DNA of 64,000 nt from assembly GCF_900069005.2 (NCBI RefSeq), contig NZ_LN831278.1:588235-652234 (forward strand), written 5' to 3'. The notes under the pieces are model-generated. The model saw nothing but the letters and a program-made list of their open reading frames with translations. It searched no databases and was not told the origin of the DNA. Positions 36,316 to 45,171 of this stretch are shown here, one piece after another; position 1 is the stretch's first letter; each line of letters opens with the position of its first letter. The stretch comes from Paenibacillus sp. GM2 (GTDB lineage: Bacteria > Bacillota > Bacilli > Paenibacillales > Paenibacillaceae). The position numbers were made by a program, and so were the translations under genes.

Positions 36316-38187
36316 TTACTCTTGATCCTTCTCACGATCCGGGAGCTGTTGTACATAGCTGTCAGATAAGCGCAGCAGATCAAGCGCCCGGTTATATTCA
36401 TCCTCCGTAGTGAGGGCCTGACTAACACTGTCCTTGGCCAACGGGAACTGGGTCCCATCCTCATACCAGGTTCCCGGCATGAACACGGCTTTGTCGTTAA
36501 TGAACGAACCTGAAGGCAAATAGTAACGCTGTGGCAATAAATTATAGTTATGATTCAGTATATCTTCACCAAAATGGATCTGATCGTTCATCGAAACACC
36601 CAGCAGGTTGGCGACGGTCGGCAGAATATCCACCTGTCCGCCGACATTCTCCAAAACTTTTGGTTCCGATTGTCCTGGAATCGAGATGACAAGCGGGATG
36701 TTCAACATATCACGGTAGCTGTAGTCGCGACCGTAAATTTCGCTCATAAGTTCCAGGCCATGCTTATCGAGCGAAAATTTCGGCAGTCCCAGATGGTCGC
36801 CATAGACGACAACCACACTGTTGTCCCAAATTCCGCGCTGCTTCAGATCATCAATGAATAAGCCAAGGGCATAATCCGCATAATTTTGCGAGCGAAGGTA
36901 ATCGCCGACCATATTGTTCTCGTAACGCTCCGGCAGCGTAATCCGGTCCAATTCGTGTGGAATGGTAAATGGATGATGCGCGGTCATTGAAATAACCTGT
37001 GAATAGAATGGGAGACCTGTCGCTTGCATTTTACCCAATTCTTCAGCCGTTTTCTTGTATAGCACTTCGTCCGTAGGTCCGAAGAATACGGTATCCTCTT
37101 GACCGAAGAACTTTTGGTCGTAATAGCGGTCCCATCCGATCGCTTTGTACAATTCGCCGCGATTCCAGAAATCTACCACATTGGTGTGGAAGGTAGCCGT
37201 ATCGTAGCCATTTGATTTTAATAGTTTAGGCAGGCTAGGCAGCTCTTTATTCGGATAATTCTGCGTTGCCGCTTCGTTATAAGGAATATAGAATGATGTA
37301 TTTACTACGAACTCGGCATCCGATGTATTCCCTTGCCCTACCATTTGATAGAAATTCTTAAAATAGAAATTATCTTTAACAAGCGAATTCATGACGGGAG
37401 TAATCTCCTGACCATCAATCTCCAGATCGACCAGGAAGTTCTGGAATGACTCTAACTGGATAATAATCAGATTCTTGCCTTTGGCTGCGCCAAAGAATTG
37501 CGGATTGTCCTGCTTATTAATCCCTTTGATCTTGTCGATTTTAGCTTGGGAAATCTCATCTTTGTCTACGAGATCTTCCTCTTTGTTCGATAGAATGGTA
37601 TAGGTCTCATAGCTCAGAATCCCCATTTGCTCGGCTTGCTTGATCTCATTCATGCTGGCCCGATTCGGCCAAATATTGAATATGCAAAGAGCGAGTGAAA
37701 TTCCGAGTACAACGCCTACAAAGGTCTTGCTGACTCGGTTCAAATTAAATAATCTCTTGAATTTCTCCGCTCTCTTCCTGCGCATTAGCCAGAAGCCGAT
37801 GACAACAATATCAAGGAAAATAAGCAGATAATATGGAGCGAGCAGAGAGAATACGCTGTTCTTAACTGCGGTCACCTGATTAACCTGCTGAAGCGCATGA
37901 TAGGTGACGATAACGCCATAATATTTATGATACATAATAGCTGCAAAGAAGACGGCAGTAACAATCAGGTTGACGCTCAGATAAATTCCGAATTTTCTCC
38001 TGGAGGAGAAGACCTCGATTAGACAGAACAGAATCAGGATAAACGGGAGCTCCTTGATCAACGGTCCCCAGACCGGCATTTGATCGAATATCGTGATCCA
38101 GGCAAGGTAGCTTTTCAGGATCATAATCACGGTAAAGAATACGAACGGCTTGAGATTCCCAGGCCGGATTCGTTGAAACGCTGACAT
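36316..38187 (-). CDS. ltaS: Lipoteichoic acid synthase-type sulfatase
   Basis: The 623-aa protein (start at 38187, which has AAGGAAGG eight bases upstream; the frame is open 33 codons further without a ribosome site) has five N-terminal membrane helices, then an extracellular sulfatase-fold domain. GQGNTSDAEFVVNTSF contains the catalytic threonine; YGDHLGLP carries metal-binding D and H. These are hallmarks of LtaS, which polymerises glycerol phosphate. Bacillales often hold several paralogues (YfnI, YqgS, YvgJ), so the exact role is uncertain. Confidence 0.92.
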   Translation of the reverse strand: MSAFQRIRPGNLKPFVFFTVIMILKSYLAWITIFDQMPVWGPLIKELPFILILFCLIEVFSSRRKFGIYLSVNLIVTAVFFAAIMYHKYYGVIVTYHALQQVNQVTAVKNSVFSLLAPYYLLIFLDIVVIGFWLMRRKRAEKFKRLFNLNRVSKTFVGVVLGISLALCIFNIWPNRASMNEIKQAEQMGILSYETYTILSNKEEDLVDKDEISQAKIDKIKGINKQDNPQFFGAAKGKNLIIIQLESFQNFLVDLEIDGQEITPVMNSLVKDNFYFKNFYQMVGQGNTSDAEFVVNTSFYIPYNEAATQNYPNKELPSLPKLLKSNGYDTATFHTNVVDFWNRGELYKAIGWDRYYDQKFFGQEDTVFFGPTDEVLYKKTAEELGKMQATGLPFYSQVISMTAHHPFTIPHELDRITLPERYENNMVGDYLRSQNYADYALGLFIDDLKQRGIWDNSVVVVYGDHLGLPKFSLDKHGLELMSEIYGRDYSYRDMLNIPLVISIPGQSEPKVLENVGGQVDILPTVANLLGVSMNDQIHFGEDILNHNYNLLPQRYYLPSGSFINDKAVFMPGTWYEDGTQFPLAKDSVSQALTTEDEYNRALDLLRLSDSYVQQLPDREKDQE

Positions 38188-38481
38188 GGTGCGACCCTTC
38201 CTTTCATAAATAGTGGAGTAAGCGAATTCTTGAACATACACTTTTAATATCATAACTGAAATAAGGGGAAGAAGGAAATCGTTCAATTTCTCTTATTTAA
38301 CAGTAAATGGCATTAAAAGGGATTAAACCGCTTCTCCACTTTGTTTTTTGCTTTAAATTGGCATTTTTCAGACCCTTCACATATCTATGATGCCAGACCG
38401 GTAATTAGAAAGCAGTGGAATTGTTCACGTTCTGAAAAGTTACCGGAAGATTATTGTATGGGATTTATATCGATTATAGAA

Positions 38482-38961
38482 CTAGAGATGCTCCGTTAGA
38501 ACCTGGACGAATTGCTCCAGAAAAGCTTGATCCAACTCGTCGAAGCGGGATTTCAGCGGGCTATCCATATCGAGTACACCGATCAGCTCGCCATTCTTGA
38601 TCATTGGAATGACAATCTCGCTGTTCGATGCGGCATCACAGGCAATATGACCTGGAAAAGCATGTACATTATCTACTCGTAGGGAACGGCGTTCTTTTGC
38701 GCTTGTCCCACATACGCCTTTGCCAAGCGGGATGCGGATGCAAGCCGGCAGTCCCTGGAACGGGCCGAGCACAAGCTCCTTGCCATCGAACATATAGAAG
38801 CCCACCCAGTTAATGTCCGATAGATAGAAGTTTAATAGAGCAGAAGCGTTGGCTAGATTGGCAATTCTGTCTGGCTCCTCGTAGATTAGTGATTTTAATT
38901 GCGATACGACTTGATTATGCTGTTCTTCACGGGAACCCGTGTAGCTGATTGTATGGAACAT
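38482..38961 (-). CDS. Free methionine-(R)-sulfoxide reductase (GAF)
   Basis: The 159-aa GAF-domain protein reduces free Met-R-sulfoxide. The three conserved cysteines are C74 (PAC), C84 (KGVCGTSA) and C108 (HIAC), with the same 10- and 24-residue spacing as in E. coli fRMsr. NWVGFYMFD near residue 51 is another family stretch. It is a single gene on the minus strand. Confidence 0.93.
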   Translation of the reverse strand: MFHTISYTGSREEQHNQVVSQLKSLIYEEPDRIANLANASALLNFYLSDINWVGFYMFDGKELVLGPFQGLPACIRIPLGKGVCGTSAKERRSLRVDNVHAFPGHIACDAASNSEIVIPMIKNGELIGVLDMDSPLKSRFDELDQAFLEQFVQVLTEHL

Positions 38962-39053
38962 ATGCCCATCTCCCTTTTATCTGTTTAGAGGTTGTTCACG
39001 AACTATTACGCCTTATTATATTATGAATGCCTGGCCGTATAAAGCAGAGCCAC

Positions 39054-40046
39054 TCAGGTGGATAGTGGCAATACGGCAGGCTCAGTAGACGTGGTGAATT
39101 CGATGGGGATGGTGGTGAGGGCTGGCACCGCTTCCTCCTTGAGCGCTTGATGTATTAATATGCGGACTGCTTCGCTATATTCTTTGGGGGCTACAGCATA
39201 GGCATTGCCGTGGATCGCGCCATCTACCAGGAGCAGGCTTCTCTGTCCGGGCTTGCGCTTGTACAGCTGTTCGCTCATATAGGTGGGTACATAGTTGTCC
39301 TTCGTCCCATGGATGAAAAGAACGGGGAGATGGCAGTGTTCTACCGCCTGTAGTGGGCTAACCTGTTCCATGGTGAATCCGGCTTTGCGTTTCAGAAGCT
39401 TATTGACGATAGGCAAGAGCGGGTAAGGTGGAAGCTTATAGATCGTTCTCGCTTGATGATGCAGAAGCTGTGTCAAATCGGAGAACGGGCAGTCTGCGAT
39501 TACAAATTTGATGTTGGAATGGGCGATGCTCAAATACTCAAGCACGGTCGCTCCGCCGAGTGACTGGCCATGAAGGCCGATGCTGCAATCGGTACCGTAG
39601 TTATGTAAGAGCCATCTGACCCATGCAGCAACATCGTATTTTTCATAGAAGCCGTAGGTTGTATATTTCCCTTGACTATTTCCGTGGCGGCGCTGGTCAA
39701 TGAGCAGAATATTGAAGCCTTCGCGCTGGAAAAGATCAATATATTGGGTGGAGATGAGCATAGAGACGGTATAGCCATGGACGATAATTACCCATTGTTT
39801 GGACGATGGGTCGGTTTCTATGACATAGCCGCACAAGCGCAAACCGTCCTCAGAGAGAATATCAACTTCCTGCTTCTTCAGACAGTCGAAACGCTCCCGG
39901 CTGTAGACGCCGGATTTCTCCAAATATTGAAACAGATGATAAGTGGATTGCAATTTCATGTGAGTCAGCTGCTGGAAGGCGAAGGCGACAATTCCTGATC
40001 CAATCGCAGCGATGGCCAACAGAGTAATCATCAAATAAATTGTCAT
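39054..40046 (-). CDS. Membrane-anchored alpha/beta hydrolase
   Basis: The 330-aa protein starts with one membrane helix (about 3-25). The hydrolase domain has the oxyanion segment VHGYT, a DQRRHGNSQGK strand, the nucleophile elbow GLHGQSLGG, and HGTKDNYVP plus a late histidine (IHGNAY) for the acid and base. It resembles the YqkD-like peptidase-S9 or lysophospholipase group. Substrate unknown. Confidence 0.86.
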   Translation of the reverse strand: MTIYLMITLLAIAAIGSGIVAFAFQQLTHMKLQSTYHLFQYLEKSGVYSRERFDCLKKQEVDILSEDGLRLCGYVIETDPSSKQWVIIVHGYTVSMLISTQYIDLFQREGFNILLIDQRRHGNSQGKYTTYGFYEKYDVAAWVRWLLHNYGTDCSIGLHGQSLGGATVLEYLSIAHSNIKFVIADCPFSDLTQLLHHQARTIYKLPPYPLLPIVNKLLKRKAGFTMEQVSPLQAVEHCHLPVLFIHGTKDNYVPTYMSEQLYKRKPGQRSLLLVDGAIHGNAYAVAPKEYSEAVRILIHQALKEEAVPALTTIPIEFTTSTEPAVLPLST

Positions 40047-40303
40047 GCGAGTGAACCTCCTTAACTGTCGGACTTTGGTGGAACATCCAGAGAATGTGGT
40101 TTATATTATCTGCCGATCCGCCGGATGAATATGCTGCATTATATTGTGAATTTGGGCGGTTGGGGATTAACTAAAAATAATTTATGAAAAAACGCCTTAT
40201 ATCGCTTAATATTGTGATTTCATTCACATGTACAAATATAGCAAAATACTATTATTGATAGTGACACTATCATTTTATTATGGGTGCAAAGGAGATGTAG
40301 TAA

Positions 40304-41284
40304 ATGAAAGAAGTATTTGTACTTGGCGGCACGGGGTTTCTGGGCTTTTATACAACCAAAGAACTGCTAAAGAGAGGTTACCGCGTCTCAACAGTGGCGC
40401 TTCCACCCATGCCTGCAGAGGATTTACTACCCTCTGAAGTTCAATGCACATTGGCTAATATCAATGAGATGACGGATGAACAGGTTGTAAAAATGCTGGA
40501 AGGCAAATATGCGTTTATATATGCGGCTGGTGCAGATGAACGTGTCGTTCCGGCGCCACCTGCGATGAAATTTTTCTATGAAGCTAATGTCTTGCCGACT
40601 CAACGCATGGCTCGTCTTGCCAAGCAGGCCGGCGTGAAGAAATTTGTGGTCTTCGGCTCGTATTTTTCCCATTTTGCCGAGGTTTGGACGGATCTGGATT
40701 TAAAGCGGAACAATGGCTATCCTCGGACACGTCTGCTTCAGGAAGAAGTTGCATTTATGGAAGGTGAAGGGACGATGGATGTGATGTCGCTGCGCTTGCC
40801 TTATATTTTCGGAGTGATGCCTGGACGTATGCCTCTGTGGACGATGTTCGTGGAACAGGTAAAAGGCAAAGACACCGTACCCGTACTGGACGGGGGCACT
40901 GCTATGGTGACCGTACAGCAAGTGGCTGAAGCGGCTGCAGGCGCAATTGAACACGGGACTCATCGCAGCTGTTATGCGATTAGTGACACCAATATGAAAT
41001 TTACTGAATTCAATCAGATGATTGTTGATATGCTGGGGCAGACGGAGACGAAGGTCATTGTAGTTCCATTAGAGACGATGAAATCGGCGATGGAACAGAT
41101 GGATGCGGCAGAACTGGCGGCTGGAAGAGAGCATGGTATTCATTTGGCGGATACGATGGAGATTCAGAATCGCGACGCATATCTTGATCCAGAGGATACG
41201 ATGCCAGTATTGCAGTACAGGAAGGACGATGTGCGGGCTGCCATCCGTGAGACTTTGCAAAAATGTATCGTGGGCTTGCAATGA
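40304..41284 (+). CDS. NAD-dependent epimerase/dehydratase family protein
   Basis: The 326-aa Rossmann protein begins VFVLGGTGFLGFYTTKELLKRG, an extended-SDR dinucleotide site (GGTGFLG). YKxxxK-like catalytic residues are not clear: the usual YxxxK is replaced by a region around YFSHFAEVW. It may therefore be an atypical SDR acting as a sensor or a reductase with a modified site. The GGAGATGTAGTAA site precedes the ATG. It is followed by a terminator. Confidence 0.85.
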   Translation: MKEVFVLGGTGFLGFYTTKELLKRGYRVSTVALPPMPAEDLLPSEVQCTLANINEMTDEQVVKMLEGKYAFIYAAGADERVVPAPPAMKFFYEANVLPTQRMARLAKQAGVKKFVVFGSYFSHFAEVWTDLDLKRNNGYPRTRLLQEEVAFMEGEGTMDVMSLRLPYIFGVMPGRMPLWTMFVEQVKGKDTVPVLDGGTAMVTVQQVAEAAAGAIEHGTHRSCYAISDTNMKFTEFNQMIVDMLGQTETKVIVVPLETMKSAMEQMDAAELAAGREHGIHLADTMEIQNRDAYLDPEDTMPVLQYRKDDVRAAIRETLQKCIVGLQ

Positions 41285-41324
41285 GCAAGCTATGAACTGA
41301 AAATACAATACTCCTGATAGGATA

Positions 41325-41354
41325 AAGTCCGGACAAGTGCCGGGCTTATTTTTT
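41325..41354 (+). terminator. Rho-independent terminator
   Basis: AAGTCCGG (41325-41332) pairs with CCGGGCTT (41340-41347) around ACAAGTG, followed by T6. Confidence 0.85.
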
Positions 41355-41416
41355 CGCTTTGACTCCGGCTCCTGTTCTGTGCTTATATAAAAACAACTGA
41401 TTGCGCAGGTTAGGAG

Positions 41417-42001
41417 ATGAGGCTTGTGTTTAAATGCGGTGGCAAGATTCCGGTGCTGGAAGGCGAGAGGATACGCCTAAGAAGGATGGAGCAGGCGGAT
41501 TCCGCAGATCTGTTCCGCTATTGGAGTGATCCGCTGGTCGTTAAATATATGAATGTCCCCGTGTTTACCTCTGTGGGAGAGACAGCGGAGATGATCGATT
41601 TCCTCAACGGCTTGTCCGAGACGGAGGATACGATGCGCTGGGGAATCGAGCTGGTGCAGGAGCAAAGGCTGATTGGAAGCTGCGGCTTTAATACGTGGGA
41701 GCTGTCCGGGGCCTATCGCGGGGAAATCGGCTACGATATAGGGCGTGATTACTGGCGACAGGGTTATATGACAGAGGCGCTTCGTTTAATACTGAATTAC
41801 GGCTTCATGACGATGGGACTGAACCGGATTGAAGCCCTGGTCGATCCACGGAACAGTGCCTCTCGCAGCATATTGCAATCTTTTGCCTTCCATGAGGAGG
41901 GGCTGCTGCGGGAGTACCAGCGAACCGAGGAGGGCTTCGTTGATCTGATTATTTGTTCTTTGCTGCGTAGAGACTATGATTCAGGGGGGAAATACTTGTG
42001 A
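41417..42001 (+). CDS. GNAT acetyltransferase (RimJ/RimL-like)
   Basis: The 194-aa protein has the GNAT layout with LRRMEQADSADLFRYW at the start, GEIGYDIGRDYWRQGYMTEAL for acetyl-CoA binding, and a closing EEGLLREYQRTEEGFVDLI. Start could be the ATG at 41417 or GTG at 41426, the latter with better spacing from AGGAG. It overlaps the next gene by four bases. RimJ-type enzymes acetylate N termini or small molecules; the target is unknown. Confidence 0.88.
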   Translation: MRLVFKCGGKIPVLEGERIRLRRMEQADSADLFRYWSDPLVVKYMNVPVFTSVGETAEMIDFLNGLSETEDTMRWGIELVQEQRLIGSCGFNTWELSGAYRGEIGYDIGRDYWRQGYMTEALRLILNYGFMTMGLNRIEALVDPRNSASRSILQSFAFHEEGLLREYQRTEEGFVDLIICSLLRRDYDSGGKYL

Positions 42002-42765
42002 ACCAGTTACATCCAGATTATTCACTCAGGCGGGGCTTCGGGCTGAAATCTATAGATCCGCTCAGCAAGCTGGTCGCTTTGTTCTGTGCTGCGCTTCTGG
42101 CGATGCATTGGGACAAGCCGATACCGCTGCTGATCATGCTGGCCTTGTTCGTCGGATTGGCCCGTTATGGTGCGGGAATGAGCTGGTTGCGCCTAATGCG
42201 CAGATTGCGGTTTATTGCCGTCTTTGGCTTGCCCTTGTTCATCATCACCAGCATCGCGGCTCCAGCGGGGGAAGCATTTGCCAGCTGGGGGCCTCTACAG
42301 ATTACAATCGAAGGCACCGAATATGCAGCGGCGATTACACTGCGCATGTTCTGTCTGTTTTTATCTTCAATCCTTTACATCGAGTCCACAAATCCCAAGG
42401 ATTTCGTTACCGTTTTGACTACACGCCTGAAGCTTCCTTATCGCTTCGTCTTTGGCATATCCATGGCGTTAACCTTTCTACCGTTGCTTGAATCGGAAGG
42501 TCGGGTAGCAAGGCAAGCGCGCCAGCTGCGATTCGGCAGGAAGCCTCGCGGCATGGGTGAGAGATTGCGGATGTGGCGCGGCAATCTTGCGGCTATATTC
42601 ACCGGGGCTATAAGACGTGTGGAGCAGACGGCCGGCTCAATGGAGTCCAAGGGCTTCGGCGCTTACCCGGTGCGCACTTTCCTCAGGGGCGTGGAGATTG
42701 GGATTGCCGGATATGTTCTGATGGTGATAAGTGTTGGAGTGACGGCCTGTTTATGGTTCATTTAA
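41998..42765 (+). CDS. ykoC: ECF transporter transmembrane T component (YkoC-like)
   Basis: The GTG overlaps the GNAT stop. The 255-aa protein has five or six helices, with the cytoplasmic ARQARQLRFGRK and SMESKGFGAYP segments that couple EcfT proteins to the ATPases. The next two genes are the substrate-binding and double-ATPase components. The set resembles B. subtilis YkoEDC, which takes up a thiamine precursor. Here the T gene comes first and is coupled to a GNAT gene. Confidence 0.9.
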   Translation: MNQLHPDYSLRRGFGLKSIDPLSKLVALFCAALLAMHWDKPIPLLIMLALFVGLARYGAGMSWLRLMRRLRFIAVFGLPLFIITSIAAPAGEAFASWGPLQITIEGTEYAAAITLRMFCLFLSSILYIESTNPKDFVTVLTTRLKLPYRFVFGISMALTFLPLLESEGRVARQARQLRFGRKPRGMGERLRMWRGNLAAIFTGAIRRVEQTAGSMESKGFGAYPVRTFLRGVEIGIAGYVLMVISVGVTACLWFI

Positions 42766-42774
42766 AAAAAAGAC

Positions 42775-42825
42775 TTGACGCGTTCTAATTGTTAACCTAA
42801 ATTTAAATTATTGGTTAACAATTAG
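42775..42825 (+). promoter_or_regulatory. Promoter with 13-bp inverted repeat before ykoE-like gene
   Basis: TTGACG (42775-42780) and TAAATT (42798-42803) are 17 bases apart. The perfect inverted repeat CTAATTGTTAACC (42785-42797) and GGTTAACAATTAG (42813-42825) brackets the -10 element, so a repressor site is likely. A pure terminator is less likely because no U tract follows. Confidence 0.65.
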
Positions 42826-42832
42826 AGAGAGG

Positions 42833-43444
42833 ATGACGAAACAAATGAATCAATCTTCAGGTAATGGAGTATTCAAAGCATTTACAACGATTGAAATTGT
42901 ACTTATGGCGATGTTGGCGGCGGCCAATGGGGTAATAACGATTTATCTCTCACCGCTCAATCAGGCCTTGAATGGACTGGGCGGACCAATAGCGACGTCT
43001 ACGATTACTGGTTTATATATGATTTATGGCCTGCTTGCGTATTACATTATCCGCAAACCGGGAACGGCGGTCATTACCTATGGTATTGGAGCGGTCGTTC
43101 AGTCCTTTATGGGATCGGCATACGGAATCGCTTCCTGCTTCGTAGCTGCAGCATGTTATATGGTGATTGCCGAGCTTATATTCGCTGCGGTTCGGTACAA
43201 GAAATGGAATCTGCCTGTACTTATGCTGGTTGGGGGAGCGATGGTTCCGATCTGGTTCTTCTTCGCAGCCAGGATGTTCGGCTATATGGCATGGGGAACG
43301 GATGTGCTGCTCATGGCTCTTGGAGTTCGTATTCTAAGCGGCATCGTGATGTGCGGGATACTGACCAAGCTGCTGGGCGATGTGCTGAGCCGTAGCGGTC
43401 TGCTGCGGCGGTTTGCAGTCAACAGTGGTAGAAGAGCAAATTAA
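42833..43444 (+). CDS. ykoE: ECF transporter S component, YkoE family
   Basis: The 203-aa membrane protein has six helices. The N-terminal KAFTTIEIVLMAMLAAANGVITIYLSPL (two pieces) is characteristic of YkoE, the substrate-binding component for hydroxymethylpyrimidine or thiamine. Starts at 42833 or 42845 are possible. It precedes the fused ATPase by an overlap (TAATG). No TPP riboswitch is seen ahead of it, unlike ykoFEDC in B. subtilis, so thiamine-related substrate is inferred from homology only. Confidence 0.88.
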   Translation: MTKQMNQSSGNGVFKAFTTIEIVLMAMLAAANGVITIYLSPLNQALNGLGGPIATSTITGLYMIYGLLAYYIIRKPGTAVITYGIGAVVQSFMGSAYGIASCFVAAACYMVIAELIFAAVRYKKWNLPVLMLVGGAMVPIWFFFAARMFGYMAWGTDVLLMALGVRILSGIVMCGILTKLLGDVLSRSGLLRRFAVNSGRRAN

Positions 43445-45027
43445 TGAGTTCTTCTGCAGAAGCATCGATTTATCCGCTTAAACTGCGTAATGTTGCTTAT
43501 TCCTATGCGGAGGATGCCAAGCCGGCATTACAAGCGATTTCGCTCTTCGCTGCATCTGGTGAATGGGTTCATATCACGGGAGACAGCGGCAGTGGCAAAT
43601 CTACTCTGGCCCAGCTGCTCTGCGGCTATTTGCCCCGAACGGGAGGCGGAATCCGCAGTGGAGAGCTATCTGTCCACGGAGTAGATCCGGCTGGAGAAGG
43701 AGCAATACGTGAGGTCGCCGAGCGAATCGGTGTCGTATTTCAGGATCCGGATGCCCAGCTGGTACAAGGGCGCGTAGAAGATGAGGTCGCCTTTGGGCCG
43801 GAAAATATGTGCTGTGAACTGTCCGAAATCGAACGAAGGATTGTGGAATCACTGGCTGCGGTTGAGCTTAGCAATTACCGCATGGATAATGTGCATAATT
43901 TGTCTGGGGGCCAGCGTCAACGCGCGGCCATCGCCGCCGTGCTGTCCATGGAGACGCCCATACTCGTGCTTGATGAGCCTGCGGCGAGTCTGGATGCTGC
44001 AGCGAAGGAACGTCTGCTCCTGCTGCTGGACAAGCTGCAGCAGCAAGGTCGCACCATTGTGACCCTTAGCGGAAGGATCGATGAATTCGCCGTAGCGGCG
44101 GGAAGATTGATCGTGCTGGAGCATGGGAACATTGCCCTGGATGGGCCCAGCGAGCGCCTGCTGGAGCAGGAGAGAATAAATCTGGTCAAGCTGGGCCTCC
44201 TGTCTGATCGAATGCAGCCTGGGCTTGAGCGAAGAGCTTCGTCAATGCTAAAAGCAGAAGCCGAGTTTGAAGTTGAGATTGAGATTGAGGCTGAAGCTGA
44301 AGTTCATACGCAAAAGGCCCCTTCCAATAAGCTATTAATGGAAATCAATAATTTGTCCTATGCTTATGATTTGAACAAGGGGAATGTTCTGAAGAATATC
44401 AGTCTGTCTCTGTACGCAGGGGAGTGGAAGCTCTTATGCGGGGAGAATGGATCGGGCAAGACGACATTGTCGCGCCTATTCATGGGCCTGCTTGATCCCC
44501 CAAAAGGGAAAGTATGGTGGCGGGGACAGGATATTGCGCGCTTATCCTTATCGGATATGGCCCAGGATATCGGTTATGTCTTTCAACAGCCGGAGCATCA
44601 GTTCGTGGCTAATACGGTGCTGGAAGAACTTCTCTTTGGTCCCCGTGCGGTTCATGGGCTCGCTCCTCGCGAACGGACGCCGGAGCCGATGTTGGAGCGG
44701 GCTCAGGCCCTGCTTGCCATTGCAGGACTTCGAGGCAAGGAACGCCTGTCTCCTTATATGCTTAGCGGAGGGGAGAAGCGGCTGCTGAGCGTAGCCGCAG
44801 CTATGATCGTGCCTAAGAAGCTGTATATTCTCGATGAGCCGACAGCGGGCACAGATTTGCACGGAGCAGCCAGGCTGGCCGCTCTCTGCAGGGAGGCTGT
44901 GGCCTCCGGAGCAGCGCTGGTCATGATTACCCACGAGCCGGAATTGTTCGCAGGGGAGCAGGCAGCGACTTGGCGGATGAATCAGGGAAGTCTGGAGACG
45001 GAAGACCAGCTTCATTTTTTTAAATGA
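43444..45027 (+). CDS. ykoD: ECF transporter fused double ATPase (YkoD-like)
   Basis: The 527-aa protein holds two complete ABC modules. First: Walker A GDSGSGKST, signature LSGGQRQRAAIA, Walker B ILVLDEPAASLD. Second, after an acidic linker rich in E (about 275-295): Walker A GENGSGKTT, signature LSGGEKRLLSVAAA, Walker B LYILDEPTAGTD. The fused design matches YkoD. It would drive the YkoE/YkoC pair encoded upstream. Confidence 0.93.
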   Translation: MSSSAEASIYPLKLRNVAYSYAEDAKPALQAISLFAASGEWVHITGDSGSGKSTLAQLLCGYLPRTGGGIRSGELSVHGVDPAGEGAIREVAERIGVVFQDPDAQLVQGRVEDEVAFGPENMCCELSEIERRIVESLAAVELSNYRMDNVHNLSGGQRQRAAIAAVLSMETPILVLDEPAASLDAAAKERLLLLLDKLQQQGRTIVTLSGRIDEFAVAAGRLIVLEHGNIALDGPSERLLEQERINLVKLGLLSDRMQPGLERRASSMLKAEAEFEVEIEIEAEAEVHTQKAPSNKLLMEINNLSYAYDLNKGNVLKNISLSLYAGEWKLLCGENGSGKTTLSRLFMGLLDPPKGKVWWRGQDIARLSLSDMAQDIGYVFQQPEHQFVANTVLEELLFGPRAVHGLAPRERTPEPMLERAQALLAIAGLRGKERLSPYMLSGGEKRLLSVAAAMIVPKKLYILDEPTAGTDLHGAARLAALCREAVASGAALVMITHEPELFAGEQAATWRMNQGSLETEDQLHFFK

Positions 45028-45051
45028 AGTCAAAGTAGAAGAATGAATCAG

Positions 45052-45110
45052 CGAACAAGCAGATGTGGCAAACTATGCCTATATAATTCTGCTTGTTCGT
45101 CTTTTCTTTT
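45052..45110 (+). terminator. Terminator after the ECF operon
   Basis: CGAACAAGCAGA (45052-45063) pairs perfectly with TCTGCTTGTTCG (45088-45099), then a T-rich tract. Confidence 0.85.
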
Positions 45111-45171
45111 AATAGGGGGTCATTTATAATTTAATGATGCATGTCTAGACAGAGAGAGAGGAAGAAAGAGA

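Noticed and set aside
41285-42832. TPP riboswitch for the YkoE/C/D-like genes
   Set aside because: No CUGAGA or the ACCUGAU-type conserved segments of the THI box are present in either upstream region.
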